Below, in pieces: positions 25,306 to 34,672 of a stretch of 64,000 bases of DNA. The stretch covers positions 1 through 64,000 of the forward strand of contig JAFDZM010000080.1 of NCBI GenBank assembly GCA_018266915.1, read 5' to 3'. Made by a program: the position numbers and the translations under genes. The notes beneath the pieces are model-generated. The model saw only the letters and a program-made list of their open reading frames with translations, made no database searches and had not been told where the DNA came from. Each line of letters begins with the position of its first letter. Within the stretch, counting starts at the first letter, position 1. The stretch is from Bacteroidota bacterium (GTDB lineage Bacteria; Bacteroidota; Bacteroidia; Sphingobacteriales; Sphingobacteriaceae).

Positions 25306-27693
25306 ATGATAAGAAACTACTTCAAAACCGCATTCAGAAACCTTTGGAGAAACAAGGGCTTTTCTCTGATTAACATTGTGGGCCTTAGTGTGGGCCTGGC
25401 TTGTTGTATGCTCATCTTCTTATATACAATGGATGAGGTGAGTTATGACAGGTTCAATGTCAATGCTGCAAATATTTACCACCTGGTAGTGGATGATAAA
25501 GGCACAGATGGACAGGTACACAAATTTTCGAGTACAGGTGATATGCCCGGCCCTAACTTCAAACGAGAGCTTCCCGATGTGCAGGATTTTGTGCGTATAC
25601 AGGGCGGCAATTATACCATTAAACGGGGGAACGAGGTTTTTGATCAGGATGCACTGTATGTGGATAGTAATTTCTTTTCGGTTTTTACCTTTCCGATGTT
25701 GTATGGCAAGCCTGAGCACGCATTAGATGACCCTCATTCTGTAGTACTCTCAGAAGAAATAGCAGAAAAATATTTTGGCAAAGTAAACCCTATTGGAAAA
25801 ACACTCGATCTGAAGGTGGGTGACGGTGTTCTTGCTTTTCAGCCATTTAAAGTAAGTGCTGTAACCAGGAAATCGCCGCAAAATTCATCGATCAAGATCA
25901 AAATGCTGTTACCGAAGAAAGTAAACCATGATGACAACCAGTGGAACAACTTCTTTGAGAATACTTTCCTGGTGATAAAACCGGGCACCAATATTAAACA
26001 ACTGGATGCCAAGATCAACAAAATATACCTTACTGACGCCGCAAGCCAGATCAAAGAGAACGCAGATAAGTATGGAGATAAGGATAAACGTTCATTCAGC
26101 CTGCAACCTTTGCTTGAAATGCATACCAGTACAGACTACCCGGCAGACAACGGCTTGTCTGACCAAAGTAACCCGATGTATTCTTATATTCTTTCGGGTA
26201 TTGCTTTATTTATCCTGGCGATAGCCTGTATCAACTTTGTGAACCTTACTGTTGCCCGTTCACTTAAAAGGGCCAAAGAGATTGGTATCCGTAAGGTGGT
26301 AGGCGGTCAGCGTAAACAGCTGATCATGCAGTTCCTGGGCGAATCGTTCATCCTGAGCTTTATTGCTTTTGTGCTGTCTATAGCTTTAGTGCAATTGATA
26401 TTGCCTGTCTTCAATACGCTCGCTAATAAAGCGCTGGCTTTTTCATACCTGCTCAGCTTTAAGCTGGTAGCGGGTTATATCGGTATATTCCTTTTAACGG
26501 GTTTATTAGCCGGTTTTTACCCGGCTTTAGTTCTGTCAGGATTTAACCCTGTACAGACCTTATACAATCGCACGCAATCTGTTGGTAAAAATTATTTATC
26601 AAAAGGACTGGTGATATTGCAATTCACCTTAGCCACCTTTCTGATCATATCTACCATTACCATTTATTCGCAGTTCAGTTATCTAATGAAGTTTGATTTG
26701 GGCTATAACGATAAGAATGTTGTATCGATAACTGCATGGAATTTGGACAAAACAAAAATTCCCATACTCAAAAGCGAATTACTAAAAGACCCATCAATAC
26801 TCAGCGTCACAGCCGATCAGGGCGGACGCTGGGGAACCATGGCACATATTAATGGCAATCAACAACAGAGATTCGACATGAAGCATATCGATGAAGATTA
26901 TTTGCCTTTGTTCCAGGTTCCGATGGTAAAAGGCCGTAATTTTTCTAAAGCGATGGTATCAGATAGTGCCAATGCCGTACTGGTCAATGAAGAGTTCGTT
27001 AAGCAAGCTGGCTGGAAAAAACCAATTGGTGAGATTGTCGATTTCTTCTACAACAAAAAGAAATATACTGTTGTCGGAGTAGTAAAAAACTATCATTTCC
27101 TGTCACTCACAGAAAAGATGTCTCCGATGTTATACACCATGAAACCAGACTATCCCTGGGGTAATGTGTTCGTAAAGATCAGTGATAAGAATAAATCGGA
27201 ATCACTAAACCGTATTCAAAAAGAATTTAAAGCGCTATTCCCATTCATCCCATATCAATATAAGTTTAAAGATGCCGAGGTTGCCGAACAATATGATAAA
27301 GAAGCTAAATGGAAGCAGATCGTAACCTTCGGCGCGGTGCTTACCATTTTCATATCATGTATAGGTTTATTCGGCCTGGCAACTTTATCAGCCGAACGCC
27401 GCAAAAAAGAGATCGGTATCCGCAAAGTGCTTGGGGCCAGTGTGGAAGGTATTGTCAGGAAACTATCCACCGATTTTGCAAAGCTTGTAATTATTGCGGC
27501 TGTTATCGCTGTCCCTGCAGCCTGGTGGGCCATGCACAAATGGCTGGAAAATTATCCGTACCGGATCGATATAAATGCCTGGATTTTCGTGCTTGCGGGT
27601 GCAACGGTATTAGTTATTGCCCTTGCTACTGTAAGTTATCAGGCCATAAAAGCTGCCATAGCTAACCCGGTGAATAGTCTTAGGACGGAATGA
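25306..27693 (+). CDS. FtsX/MacB-type ABC permease 2 of the array
   Basis: At 795 residues it has the full 8-TM two-half layout. The first coupling loop is RAKEIGIRKVVGGQR and the second RRKKEIGIRKVLGAS. The second periplasmic domain carries VGVVKNYHFLSL. It is the only permease here that ends in NPVNSLRTE, with Thr instead of Ser. It lies 68 bases after permease 1, in a spacer with ATGAACTA-type repeats, and no own promoter was found, so it probably closes the promoter A transcript. The next gene has an ECF-type promoter. Confidence 0.93.
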   Translation: MIRNYFKTAFRNLWRNKGFSLINIVGLSVGLACCMLIFLYTMDEVSYDRFNVNAANIYHLVVDDKGTDGQVHKFSSTGDMPGPNFKRELPDVQDFVRIQGGNYTIKRGNEVFDQDALYVDSNFFSVFTFPMLYGKPEHALDDPHSVVLSEEIAEKYFGKVNPIGKTLDLKVGDGVLAFQPFKVSAVTRKSPQNSSIKIKMLLPKKVNHDDNQWNNFFENTFLVIKPGTNIKQLDAKINKIYLTDAASQIKENADKYGDKDKRSFSLQPLLEMHTSTDYPADNGLSDQSNPMYSYILSGIALFILAIACINFVNLTVARSLKRAKEIGIRKVVGGQRKQLIMQFLGESFILSFIAFVLSIALVQLILPVFNTLANKALAFSYLLSFKLVAGYIGIFLLTGLLAGFYPALVLSGFNPVQTLYNRTQSVGKNYLSKGLVILQFTLATFLIISTITIYSQFSYLMKFDLGYNDKNVVSITAWNLDKTKIPILKSELLKDPSILSVTADQGGRWGTMAHINGNQQQRFDMKHIDEDYLPLFQVPMVKGRNFSKAMVSDSANAVLVNEEFVKQAGWKKPIGEIVDFFYNKKKYTVVGVVKNYHFLSLTEKMSPMLYTMKPDYPWGNVFVKISDKNKSESLNRIQKEFKALFPFIPYQYKFKDAEVAEQYDKEAKWKQIVTFGAVLTIFISCIGLFGLATLSAERRKKEIGIRKVLGASVEGIVRKLSTDFAKLVIIAAVIAVPAAWWAMHKWLENYPYRIDINAWIFVLAGATVLVIALATVSYQAIKAAIANPVNSLRTE

Positions 27694-27761
27694 TCCGTTA
27701 ATCGGAGGCGGAAGACCCATAGATGCTCGAATAAAAATAATTAAAAGAGTTAAAATAGGAT

Positions 27762-27789
27762 GCAACCTAATGATTTTAAGTGGCGTCTT
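27762..27789 (+). promoter_or_regulatory. ECF-type promoter of the GIN-domain gene
   Basis: GCAACC at 27762-27767 and CGTCTT at 27784-27789 are exactly 16 bases apart, the classic AAC / CGT arrangement of group-4 (ECF) sigma promoters. The ATG lies about 22 bases downstream. No ECF sigma gene is in the window. Confidence 0.6.
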
Positions 27790-27810
27790 ACCTGAAAAAA
27801 CTGATAAACC

Positions 27811-28572
27811 ATGAGAAAATTATTTCGACTATTATTATCACTCATTCTTGTAACCGGTAGCGGGTATGCCTTTGCAAAACCACATGTGTCGGTAACAGAA
27901 GACTCCCTTATAGCTGTTACCCGCCAGGTTAGTGGGTTTAATGCTTTGCAAGTTTCAGGTCCGTTTGATGTATATATCCAACAAGGGAATACTGAGTCGG
28001 TTACTTACAAAGCCCCTAAAGAAGTATTGGACCGTATTCGCACAGATGTTGAGGGCCATACTTTGCACATAGGCAATAAGCATGATAACTGGGGCACAGG
28101 CTACAATAGCTGGTGGAGCGATAAAAGCTGGTGGCGTCATCATGCCAAAATAGTGGTAAATATTACTGTGAAAGACCTGAACAGCATCAAAGTTTCAGGT
28201 TCAGGCGGTGCATTTTTCGATGACGGTCTTGTTACTAATTCGCTAAAATTAACAGTTAGAGGGTCCGGAAGCATGCATGGAAAAATTGATGTGAAAGAAT
28301 TGGAAAGCAGGATTTCGGGCTCAGGAAATATCAGGTTAACGGGGGGCGCAGGCAGCTCAACCTTAAATGTTTCAGGGTCAGGTAATTTTATCGCGGGTGA
28401 TCTGGTTACTTCAAGTTCCACAGTTCGCGTTTCGGGTTCGGGCAATGCCAAAATAAACGCCAGTGATAAATTGGTTGCTGGTGTAAGCGGATCGGGTGAT
28501 GTTCGCTATACAGGCGATGCAAAATCTGTAAGAACCTCCACAAGCGGAAGCGGAAGCGTGCATAAGCTTTAG
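27811..28572 (+). CDS. Secreted GIN-domain (DUF2807) auto-transporter-adhesin-like protein
   Basis: This 253-residue protein has a signal peptide (MRKLFRLLLSLILVTGSGYA, cleavage near FAKP). It then has FNALQVSGPFDVYIQQGN, the hallmark start of the head-GIN domain. The C-terminal half is a ladder of short repeats at roughly 18-20 residue spacing: KVSGSGGA, VRGSGSM, ISGSGNIRL, VSGSGNFI, VSGSGNAKI, VSGSGDVRY and TSGSGSV, as expected for a right-handed beta-helix. It is predicted periplasmic or outer-surface. Such proteins are common near regulators and transporters in Bacteroidota, without a firm function. It leads the unit with permeases 3 and 4. Confidence 0.88.
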   Translation: MRKLFRLLLSLILVTGSGYAFAKPHVSVTEDSLIAVTRQVSGFNALQVSGPFDVYIQQGNTESVTYKAPKEVLDRIRTDVEGHTLHIGNKHDNWGTGYNSWWSDKSWWRHHAKIVVNITVKDLNSIKVSGSGGAFFDDGLVTNSLKLTVRGSGSMHGKIDVKELESRISGSGNIRLTGGAGSSTLNVSGSGNFIAGDLVTSSSTVRVSGSGNAKINASDKLVAGVSGSGDVRYTGDAKSVRTSTSGSGSVHKL

Positions 28573-28640
28573 TAATCAGTTAATCAGTGATTGGTTAACC
28601 GGTAATCAGTATAACAAACTAATGACTAATAACCAAAAAC
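28573..28640. repeat. Spacer repeat before permease 3
   Basis: AATCAGTTAATCAGTGATT is followed by the palindrome GGTTAACC, then ACTAATGACTAATAACC. The same two word families (AATCAGT/GGTTAACC and AATGACTA) recur between most permease genes. Confidence 0.6.
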
Positions 28641-28647
28641 AAACGTC

Positions 28648-31074
28648 ATGATTAAGAATTATATAAAAACGGCTTTCCGTAACCTTTTGAAAAACAAAGG
28701 ATTTACGGCTATCAATATATTGGGGCTGGCATTGGGACTGGCTACTTGTTTACTCATTGTATTTTATGTATTCGATGAGTTAAGCTTCGATAGGTTCAAT
28801 ACTAAAGCTGACCGCATATACAGGGTAAACGAGAATGTGAAATTTGGAGGAAATGAGGGTATATATGCAGAATGCCCTGCACCCACAGCCGCAGCGTTGA
28901 AAAGCGATTTTCCAGAAATTGAACAGGTAACAAGGTTCCGTCAGCGTGGTGGCAACCAGGTTAAAAAAGGCAATTTAAATATCCAGGAAGATAACATGGT
29001 TTATGCTGACCCTACTCTTTTTGATGTATTTACATTGCCAATGATAGATGGAAGTCCGAAGACTGCTTTAAGTACTACCCATTCGGTTGTCATAACCGAG
29101 AAAATGGCATTGAAATATTTTAACACTACAAAAGCAGCGGGTAAAGTCTTAACTTTTAATGATACCTCGCTTTACAAAGTGACAGGTGTAATTAAAAATA
29201 TACCGAAGCAATCGCATTTCAACTTTGATTTCATACTCTCTATGCCATCGCTTTCCGAAAGTAAGGAAGATGCCTGGTTTAGCAGCAACTTTGATACCTA
29301 TATTCTGTTCAGACCCGGTGTGGACGCTAAAAAATTTGAAGCCAAGCTTCCGGAGTTTTTAAGGAAACATGCTGAACCTCAATTGCAAAGTATTTTGCAT
29401 ATGACATTTGCTAAACTGGAGCAAACAGGCGACTATTTCCGCCTCAGCCTTACACCACTCTTGAAAATACATTTAGAGTCACCTACCAAATACGATATGG
29501 GAAATAAAGGCGACATTAAGATCGTTTACATATTCTCGGCAATAGCCATATTTATACTCCTTATTGCCTGCGTTAACTTTATGAATCTTTCTACCGCCCG
29601 CTCTGCAAATCGCGCAAAAGAGGTGGGTGTTCGTAAAGTATTAGGCTCGTCACGTAAATATTTGATCGCTCAATTTTTGACTGAATCTGTTATGGTTACC
29701 CTGGTGAGCGCTATTATAGCTGTAGCGATAGCAAGGGGTTTTCTGGGGTTATTTAACCAGGTTTCGGCAAAAGAATTGGCTGTTACCCCACAAATCATCG
29801 GTTGGTTATTGCCAGTGATGATTGTATTTGTAATTGTGGTAGGCTGTCTTGCTGGCTCATACCCGGCGTTGTTCCTTTCAGGTTTTCAACCTATTGAAGT
29901 GCTTAAAGGAAAGCTGGCAGCAGGTTTCAAAGGCGGTGTATTCCGTAGTTCATTGGTGGTTTTCCAGTTTGCCATTTCTATTTTCCTGATCATTGGCACC
30001 ATTGTCATTTATAACCAGTTAAAATATATTCAAAATAAGAATGTGGGTTATGACCGCGATCATGTATTTATCGTAAACCAGGTGTGGACCTTAGGAAATA
30101 AGGCCAAAACATTTAAGCAGGAAATCAAACAGTTGGCAGGTGTTAAGAGCGCAACTATGACCGGCTTCCTACCTACGTCAGGCTACAATAACAATTCCTC
30201 CTTATTTAAAGATCCGGTATTGGATTCTAAAAGAGCTATACAAAGCTCTATATGGAATGTAGATGAAGATTATATACCTACGCTTGGAATAAAAATGAAA
30301 GCGGGGAGGAACTTTTCATCTGATATGAAAACTGATTCCTCTGCGATAATTATAAACGAAGCGGCCGCGCAGTTGTTGGGATTTACAAGCCCTGCAAACC
30401 AGCTTCTTTATTTGCCTATGGATAGTAAAGCCAAGGTGATGAAGCCTTTCCATATTATCGGTATAATAAAAGATTTCAACTTCAAATCACTACGTGAGAA
30501 TGTAACCCCACTGGTTCTTTTTGATAGCGAGGATACGGGAGCCTTGAGTGTAAGAATTAACTCTACTAATATTCCTGCCTTATTAGAGCAGGTTAAAGCT
30601 AAATGGAAAGCAGTATCGCCCAACCTGCAGATCAGCTATTCATTTATGGATGAAGATTTTGATAATAATTATAGGACAGAACAACGCATTGGACAAATAG
30701 CTATATCATTTACAACGCTGGCTATAATCATTGCCTGTCTTGGTCTATTCGGTCTGGCTGCTTATGCCGCTGAGCAACGTACAAAAGAGATCGGTATCCG
30801 TAAAGTATTAGGCGCAAGCATAACAGGCATCGTTCGCATGTTATCAAAAGATTTCCTCATGCTTGTTTTGATCGCTATACTTATTGCAGCGCCATTAGCC
30901 TGGTGGGCCATGACCAAGTGGTTTTTGCAGGGATTTGCTTATCATCAGCCATTCCAATGGTGGGTAGTTATCCTTGCAGGCATATCAGCAGTTTTGATAG
31001 CATTTGTAACGATCAGTTTCCAGTCTATAAAAGCAGCGTTGGCTAATCCGGTGAAGAGTCTTCGGTCAGAATAA
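28648..31074 (+). CDS. FtsX/MacB-type ABC permease 3 of the array
   Basis: The 808-residue protein is full length. The first coupling loop reads RAKEVGVRKVLGSSRK and the second EQRTKEIGIRKVLGAS. The second periplasmic domain has IGIIKDFNFKSL, the common form in this array. The first domain contains HLESPTKYDMGNKGDIK just before TM2, matched closely in permease 6 (HLHSSTKYDMEPNGDMS), so these two are likely sister copies although two DUF4097 genes and two permeases separate them. It follows the GIN gene by 75 bases and ends 60 bases before permease 4. Confidence 0.93.
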   Translation: MIKNYIKTAFRNLLKNKGFTAINILGLALGLATCLLIVFYVFDELSFDRFNTKADRIYRVNENVKFGGNEGIYAECPAPTAAALKSDFPEIEQVTRFRQRGGNQVKKGNLNIQEDNMVYADPTLFDVFTLPMIDGSPKTALSTTHSVVITEKMALKYFNTTKAAGKVLTFNDTSLYKVTGVIKNIPKQSHFNFDFILSMPSLSESKEDAWFSSNFDTYILFRPGVDAKKFEAKLPEFLRKHAEPQLQSILHMTFAKLEQTGDYFRLSLTPLLKIHLESPTKYDMGNKGDIKIVYIFSAIAIFILLIACVNFMNLSTARSANRAKEVGVRKVLGSSRKYLIAQFLTESVMVTLVSAIIAVAIARGFLGLFNQVSAKELAVTPQIIGWLLPVMIVFVIVVGCLAGSYPALFLSGFQPIEVLKGKLAAGFKGGVFRSSLVVFQFAISIFLIIGTIVIYNQLKYIQNKNVGYDRDHVFIVNQVWTLGNKAKTFKQEIKQLAGVKSATMTGFLPTSGYNNNSSLFKDPVLDSKRAIQSSIWNVDEDYIPTLGIKMKAGRNFSSDMKTDSSAIIINEAAAQLLGFTSPANQLLYLPMDSKAKVMKPFHIIGIIKDFNFKSLRENVTPLVLFDSEDTGALSVRINSTNIPALLEQVKAKWKAVSPNLQISYSFMDEDFDNNYRTEQRIGQIAISFTTLAIIIACLGLFGLAAYAAEQRTKEIGIRKVLGASITGIVRMLSKDFLMLVLIAILIAAPLAWWAMTKWFLQGFAYHQPFQWWVVILAGISAVLIAFVTISFQSIKAALANPVKSLRSE

Positions 31075-31134
31075 TCAGTTAATCAGGTCACAAATAGAAA
31101 CAACGTAATACGTATAATATAAAACGTACAACCT

Positions 31135-33510
31135 ATGATAAGGAACTATTTCAAAACAGCATGGCGTAATATCTTAAAGAATAAGTTTTACGCAAGTATC
31201 AATGTAATCGGTTTAACTGTAGGGCTTACGGTTGGCTTACTGATTTTACTTTGGGTAAACGATGAATATAGTTTTGATACGTTCCATAAAAAAACCGACC
31301 AGATATTCCGCGTAAATGCACAATTAGGAACAGGTGGCACCAAACAGGTTTGGGATGGCGTGCAGGCGCCAATTGCAACTTTTGCATTAAGGGAAGTTCC
31401 CGGTGTGCAAAATGCTGTAAGACTGGTTGGGGTTTACAATTATTCTGTTTTTAAATATGGTGATAAATCGCTAAAACCCGGTGATAACGGGATGTTCTAT
31501 GTCGATCCTTCTTTCTTTAAGGTTTTTGATTTTAAATTATTAAAAGGCAGTGCTGATCACCCTTTTCCGACGGATCAATCAATTGTTATCACCCAAACCA
31601 CTGCGAAACGCTTTTTTGGCGATGCTGATCCTATAGGTAAGATTATAAAAGCTGACAACAAGGATAATTATTCTGTCGCCGGTGTGATAGCTGATTTTCC
31701 TGAAAACTCCAGCATTAAAGCCGATATGCTGTTCTCAATCAATTTGCAGGCTAAGCAATATTCAGGGAAAGATTACTGGAAATCAATGGATTCGGATTGG
31801 GGTAATTATTATGCCGCTACTTATTTGCAATTACAACCGGGTATATCTATCAAAACTATACAAGATAAGCTAACGCAAATCCATATACGCAACCAGCCCG
31901 GGCCTGATGCTGCCAACGTAAAATACCTGTTAGAGCCTTTATCTAAATTGCATTTGTATAATCCGGATGGTTCGGAGGGAGGTATACAGACGGTAAAAAT
32001 ATTCCTCATAGTTGGTTTACTGATATTATTGATCGCATGTATCAACTATGTGAATTTGTCAACCGCCCGCGCAATGATGCGCTCGAAGGAAGTGAGTGTC
32101 AGGAAAATTATTGGCGCGGAAAGGCGCCAGTTGTTTGCACAATTCGTTATTGAGACGGTTTTGTTTTTCACAATTGCATTACTGCTATCATTTGTTGCGG
32201 TAAAACTGCTCATGCCGGTGTACAATAACGTTGCCGGTAAAGAGATGACCTTTGATTTAACCGATATGAATGTGTGGAAAGTAATCGGGCTGATAATCGT
32301 CGGCACGCTTGCAGCATCAAGTATTTATCCGGCTTTATTATTGTCATCATTCAAACCAATTAACGCATTGAAGGGTAAAATGTCCTTAGGTATAGGCAAT
32401 GTATTATTCAGGAAAGTACTGGTAGTTACTCAGTTTATATTTTCAGTTGGGTTAATCATCGGTACACTGGTTATCAATTCGCAGTTAAAATATATCCGAG
32501 AGAAAGATTTGGGTTACGATAAATCGCAGGTGCTTTGGTTTGGCATGCGTGATATGCAGAAGAATTATGAGGCTGTGCGTGCCGAGTTAATGAGTCAGCC
32601 TGGCATACAGGGTATTTCCAGTGGAGGTGATGATATTGTAAGTATCGGGAATACTACTGGGGATACGGATTGGGATGGAAAAATGGCTAATCAAAGTTTT
32701 ATGATCCACCCGATGAGTATTGATAAGAATTTTTTTGACCTGTTTAAACTTAAACTGGCTACAGGCGATAGCTTCTCAGGAGATAAAGCAGACTCAGCAC
32801 ATTTTATTTTGAATGAAACTGCTGTGAGGGAAGCCGGAATTAAAGATCCGATAGGCAAACGGTTTAAGCTCCACGATTGGAATGGTACTATAATAGGTGT
32901 GGTAAAGGATTTTAATTTTGCATCACTTAAGAAAAAAATTGAGCCTTTTGTGTTCTTCTTCCGCCCCGGAAATAACTGGCGGATGTTTGTGAAAACTTCC
33001 GGAGCCAATTCAACCCAGGCTATCAATGCAGTAAGAAATCAATGGAAGAAATACAACGCACAATTCCCGTTTGATTATACTTTCCTGGATGATGAGTACG
33101 ATCAACTGTATAAATCTGATCAGCGCTCAGGATCACTCTTCAGTATTTTTGCCGGAATCGCTATTTTGATATCTTGTCTTGGTTTGTTCGGGTTGGCTAC
33201 ATACACCGCCCAGGTTAAAATCAAAGAGATCGGCATTCGCAAGGTGCTTGGCGCAAGCGTGGCTAATATCACGACCATGCTTTCAAAAGACTTTATTACA
33301 TTGGTGCTTATCTCATTATTAATAGCCTGCCCTGTTGCCTGGTATTTAATGAGTAAATGGCTGCAGAATTATACTTATCGGACAAATATTAGCTGGTGGG
33401 AATTTGCCCTTGCAGGAACAGCAACTATCCTGATTGCCTTCGCTACCATCAGCTACCAGGCAATAAAAGCAGCATTGATGAATCCTATTAAAAGTTTGCG
33501 GAGCGAGTGA
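31135..33510 (+). CDS. FtsX/MacB-type ABC permease 4 of the array
   Basis: At 791 residues it is intact. After TM4 the usual GSYPAL motif is replaced by SSIYPALLLSSFKP, an insertion-like change at a loop otherwise nearly invariant. The second coupling loop is QVKIKEIGIRKVLGAS, lacking the ERR/EQR arginines seen in most copies. The second periplasmic domain has DTDWDGKMANQS and IGVVKDFNFASL. The ending is NPIKSLRSE. It probably shares the GIN-gene transcript; the next promoter is ECF-like, 46 bases after its stop. Confidence 0.93.
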   Translation: MIRNYFKTAWRNILKNKFYASINVIGLTVGLTVGLLILLWVNDEYSFDTFHKKTDQIFRVNAQLGTGGTKQVWDGVQAPIATFALREVPGVQNAVRLVGVYNYSVFKYGDKSLKPGDNGMFYVDPSFFKVFDFKLLKGSADHPFPTDQSIVITQTTAKRFFGDADPIGKIIKADNKDNYSVAGVIADFPENSSIKADMLFSINLQAKQYSGKDYWKSMDSDWGNYYAATYLQLQPGISIKTIQDKLTQIHIRNQPGPDAANVKYLLEPLSKLHLYNPDGSEGGIQTVKIFLIVGLLILLIACINYVNLSTARAMMRSKEVSVRKIIGAERRQLFAQFVIETVLFFTIALLLSFVAVKLLMPVYNNVAGKEMTFDLTDMNVWKVIGLIIVGTLAASSIYPALLLSSFKPINALKGKMSLGIGNVLFRKVLVVTQFIFSVGLIIGTLVINSQLKYIREKDLGYDKSQVLWFGMRDMQKNYEAVRAELMSQPGIQGISSGGDDIVSIGNTTGDTDWDGKMANQSFMIHPMSIDKNFFDLFKLKLATGDSFSGDKADSAHFILNETAVREAGIKDPIGKRFKLHDWNGTIIGVVKDFNFASLKKKIEPFVFFFRPGNNWRMFVKTSGANSTQAINAVRNQWKKYNAQFPFDYTFLDDEYDQLYKSDQRSGSLFSIFAGIAILISCLGLFGLATYTAQVKIKEIGIRKVLGASVANITTMLSKDFITLVLISLLIACPVAWYLMSKWLQNYTYRTNISWWEFALAGTATILIAFATISYQAIKAALMNPIKSLRSE

Positions 33511-33555
33511 TTGGTGAATTAGTCAGAACTTTTCTGATAATTTTTCTGATCTCAT

Positions 33556-33583
33556 GCAACGTATCTATTTAAAAGTTAGTCTA
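33556..33583 (+). promoter_or_regulatory. ECF-type promoter of the DUF4097 pair
   Basis: GCAACG (33556-33561) and AGTCTA (33578-33583) are separated by 16 bases, the same spacing as upstream of the GIN gene, with one changed -10 base. The ATG of the first DUF4097-like gene is about 26 bases downstream. Confidence 0.5.
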
Positions 33584-33608
33584 ATGGTTATAAAATAAAT
33601 CGAAGATC

Positions 33609-34640
33609 ATGAAAACTTATTTAACCTTATTTATTGTCGCATTGCAAAGCACAATCGTATTGGCGCAGGACGACAAAACTCCTTACATGACCAAATCCCT
33701 TGCCAGCGATGCTATCAATAGTGTAATGGTAAATACATCTGCAGGCGGCATCGAAGTAAGTGGCGAAAGCGGTCAGCAGCCCCGTGTAGAAGTTTATGTG
33801 AGGGGCAACAATAACCAGCACCTTACCAAAGAGGAAATTAAACAACGTTTGGATGAAGATTACGATCTGAGCGTATCTGTAAGCGGGCATGAATTAACTG
33901 CTATCGCAAAAAACAAACACAACTTCTCTAACTGGAGGCACCAGCTGAGCATTTCATTTAAAATCTTTGTTCCCGAAAACTGTGCTACCGACCTGAGAAC
34001 CAGCGGTGGTGGTATCAGCCTGGATCACTTAAAAGGTAATGAAAGATTTACTACCAGTGGTGGCGGTCTGCGCATCGATCATTTGTCAGGCAATATCAAT
34101 GGCCGTACATCGGGGGGTGGTATCGAGGTGTCTAACTCAAACGAAGACATCGATCTGCAAACCAGCGGCGGTGGGATTGATGCCAAAAATTGCAATGGCC
34201 ACATCAAACTAAATACCTCAGGTGGCGGCATCCGCTTGGATGATCTGAAAGGTTCAATTGAAGCACATACCAGTGGCGGTGGTGTTGATGGTGATAATAT
34301 TGAAGGCGAACTGATTACTAACACGTCAGGCGGTGGGATCACTTTAAAAAGATTGAGTGGTAGTGTTGATGCTTCAACCAGTGCAGGCAGCTTGTATGCT
34401 CAATTGCTAAAGGTTGGTAAATATGCCCGTTTAAGGTCAAGTGCAGGTAATGTAGATATTGAGCTTCCTGCAAAACAAGGTCTTGACCTCGATCTGCGCG
34501 GCGATCATGTTAACCAGCATCATTTTGAAGGCTTCCATGGCGAATGGAGCGACGATCATGTAAAAGGTTCTGTTAATGGCGGTGGAGCAGGTGTAAGCGC
34601 CGATGCCAACAGTGGAAGCGTGAATGTGAAATTCAACTAA
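33609..34640 (+). CDS. Secreted DUF4097-like beta-helix protein, TSGGG-repeat copy
   Basis: The 343-residue protein has a signal peptide (MKTYLTLFIVALQSTIVLAQ) and an N-terminal part with PRVEVYVRGNN and EEIKQRLDEDYDLSVSVSG. It continues into a long ladder with repeats every 17-20 residues: TSGGGISLDHL, TSGGGLRIDHL, TSGGGIEVSN, TSGGGIDAKN, TSGGGIRLDDL, TSGGGVDGDN, TSGGGITLKRL and TSAGSLYAQL. This predicts a parallel beta-helix outside the cytoplasm. It is a tandem duplicate of the next gene, which carries Ser in place of the third Gly. Its role beside the transporters is unknown: binding of exported material, adhesion or envelope sensing are all possible. Confidence 0.87.
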   Translation: MKTYLTLFIVALQSTIVLAQDDKTPYMTKSLASDAINSVMVNTSAGGIEVSGESGQQPRVEVYVRGNNNQHLTKEEIKQRLDEDYDLSVSVSGHELTAIAKNKHNFSNWRHQLSISFKIFVPENCATDLRTSGGGISLDHLKGNERFTTSGGGLRIDHLSGNINGRTSGGGIEVSNSNEDIDLQTSGGGIDAKNCNGHIKLNTSGGGIRLDDLKGSIEAHTSGGGVDGDNIEGELITNTSGGGITLKRLSGSVDASTSAGSLYAQLLKVGKYARLRSSAGNVDIELPAKQGLDLDLRGDHVNQHHFEGFHGEWSDDHVKGSVNGGGAGVSADANSGSVNVKFN

Positions 34641-34672
34641 TCAATCAACTCAATCGAACTAGCAAAACAACA

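Noticed and set aside
28140..28451. Open frame antisense to the GIN-domain gene
   Set aside because: It arises from the SGSG repeats read backward (PEPE-type codons), with no own start context or homology.
31105..31134. ECF-like boxes upstream of permease 4 (ACAACG ... ACGTAC)
   Set aside because: The spacing between the boxes does not fit the 16 bases seen at the three accepted sites.
34079..34342. Open frame antisense to the first DUF4097-like gene, rich in Pro-Pro
   Set aside because: It is the reverse complement of the glycine-rich ladder repeats; the frame is open only because of that repeat composition.
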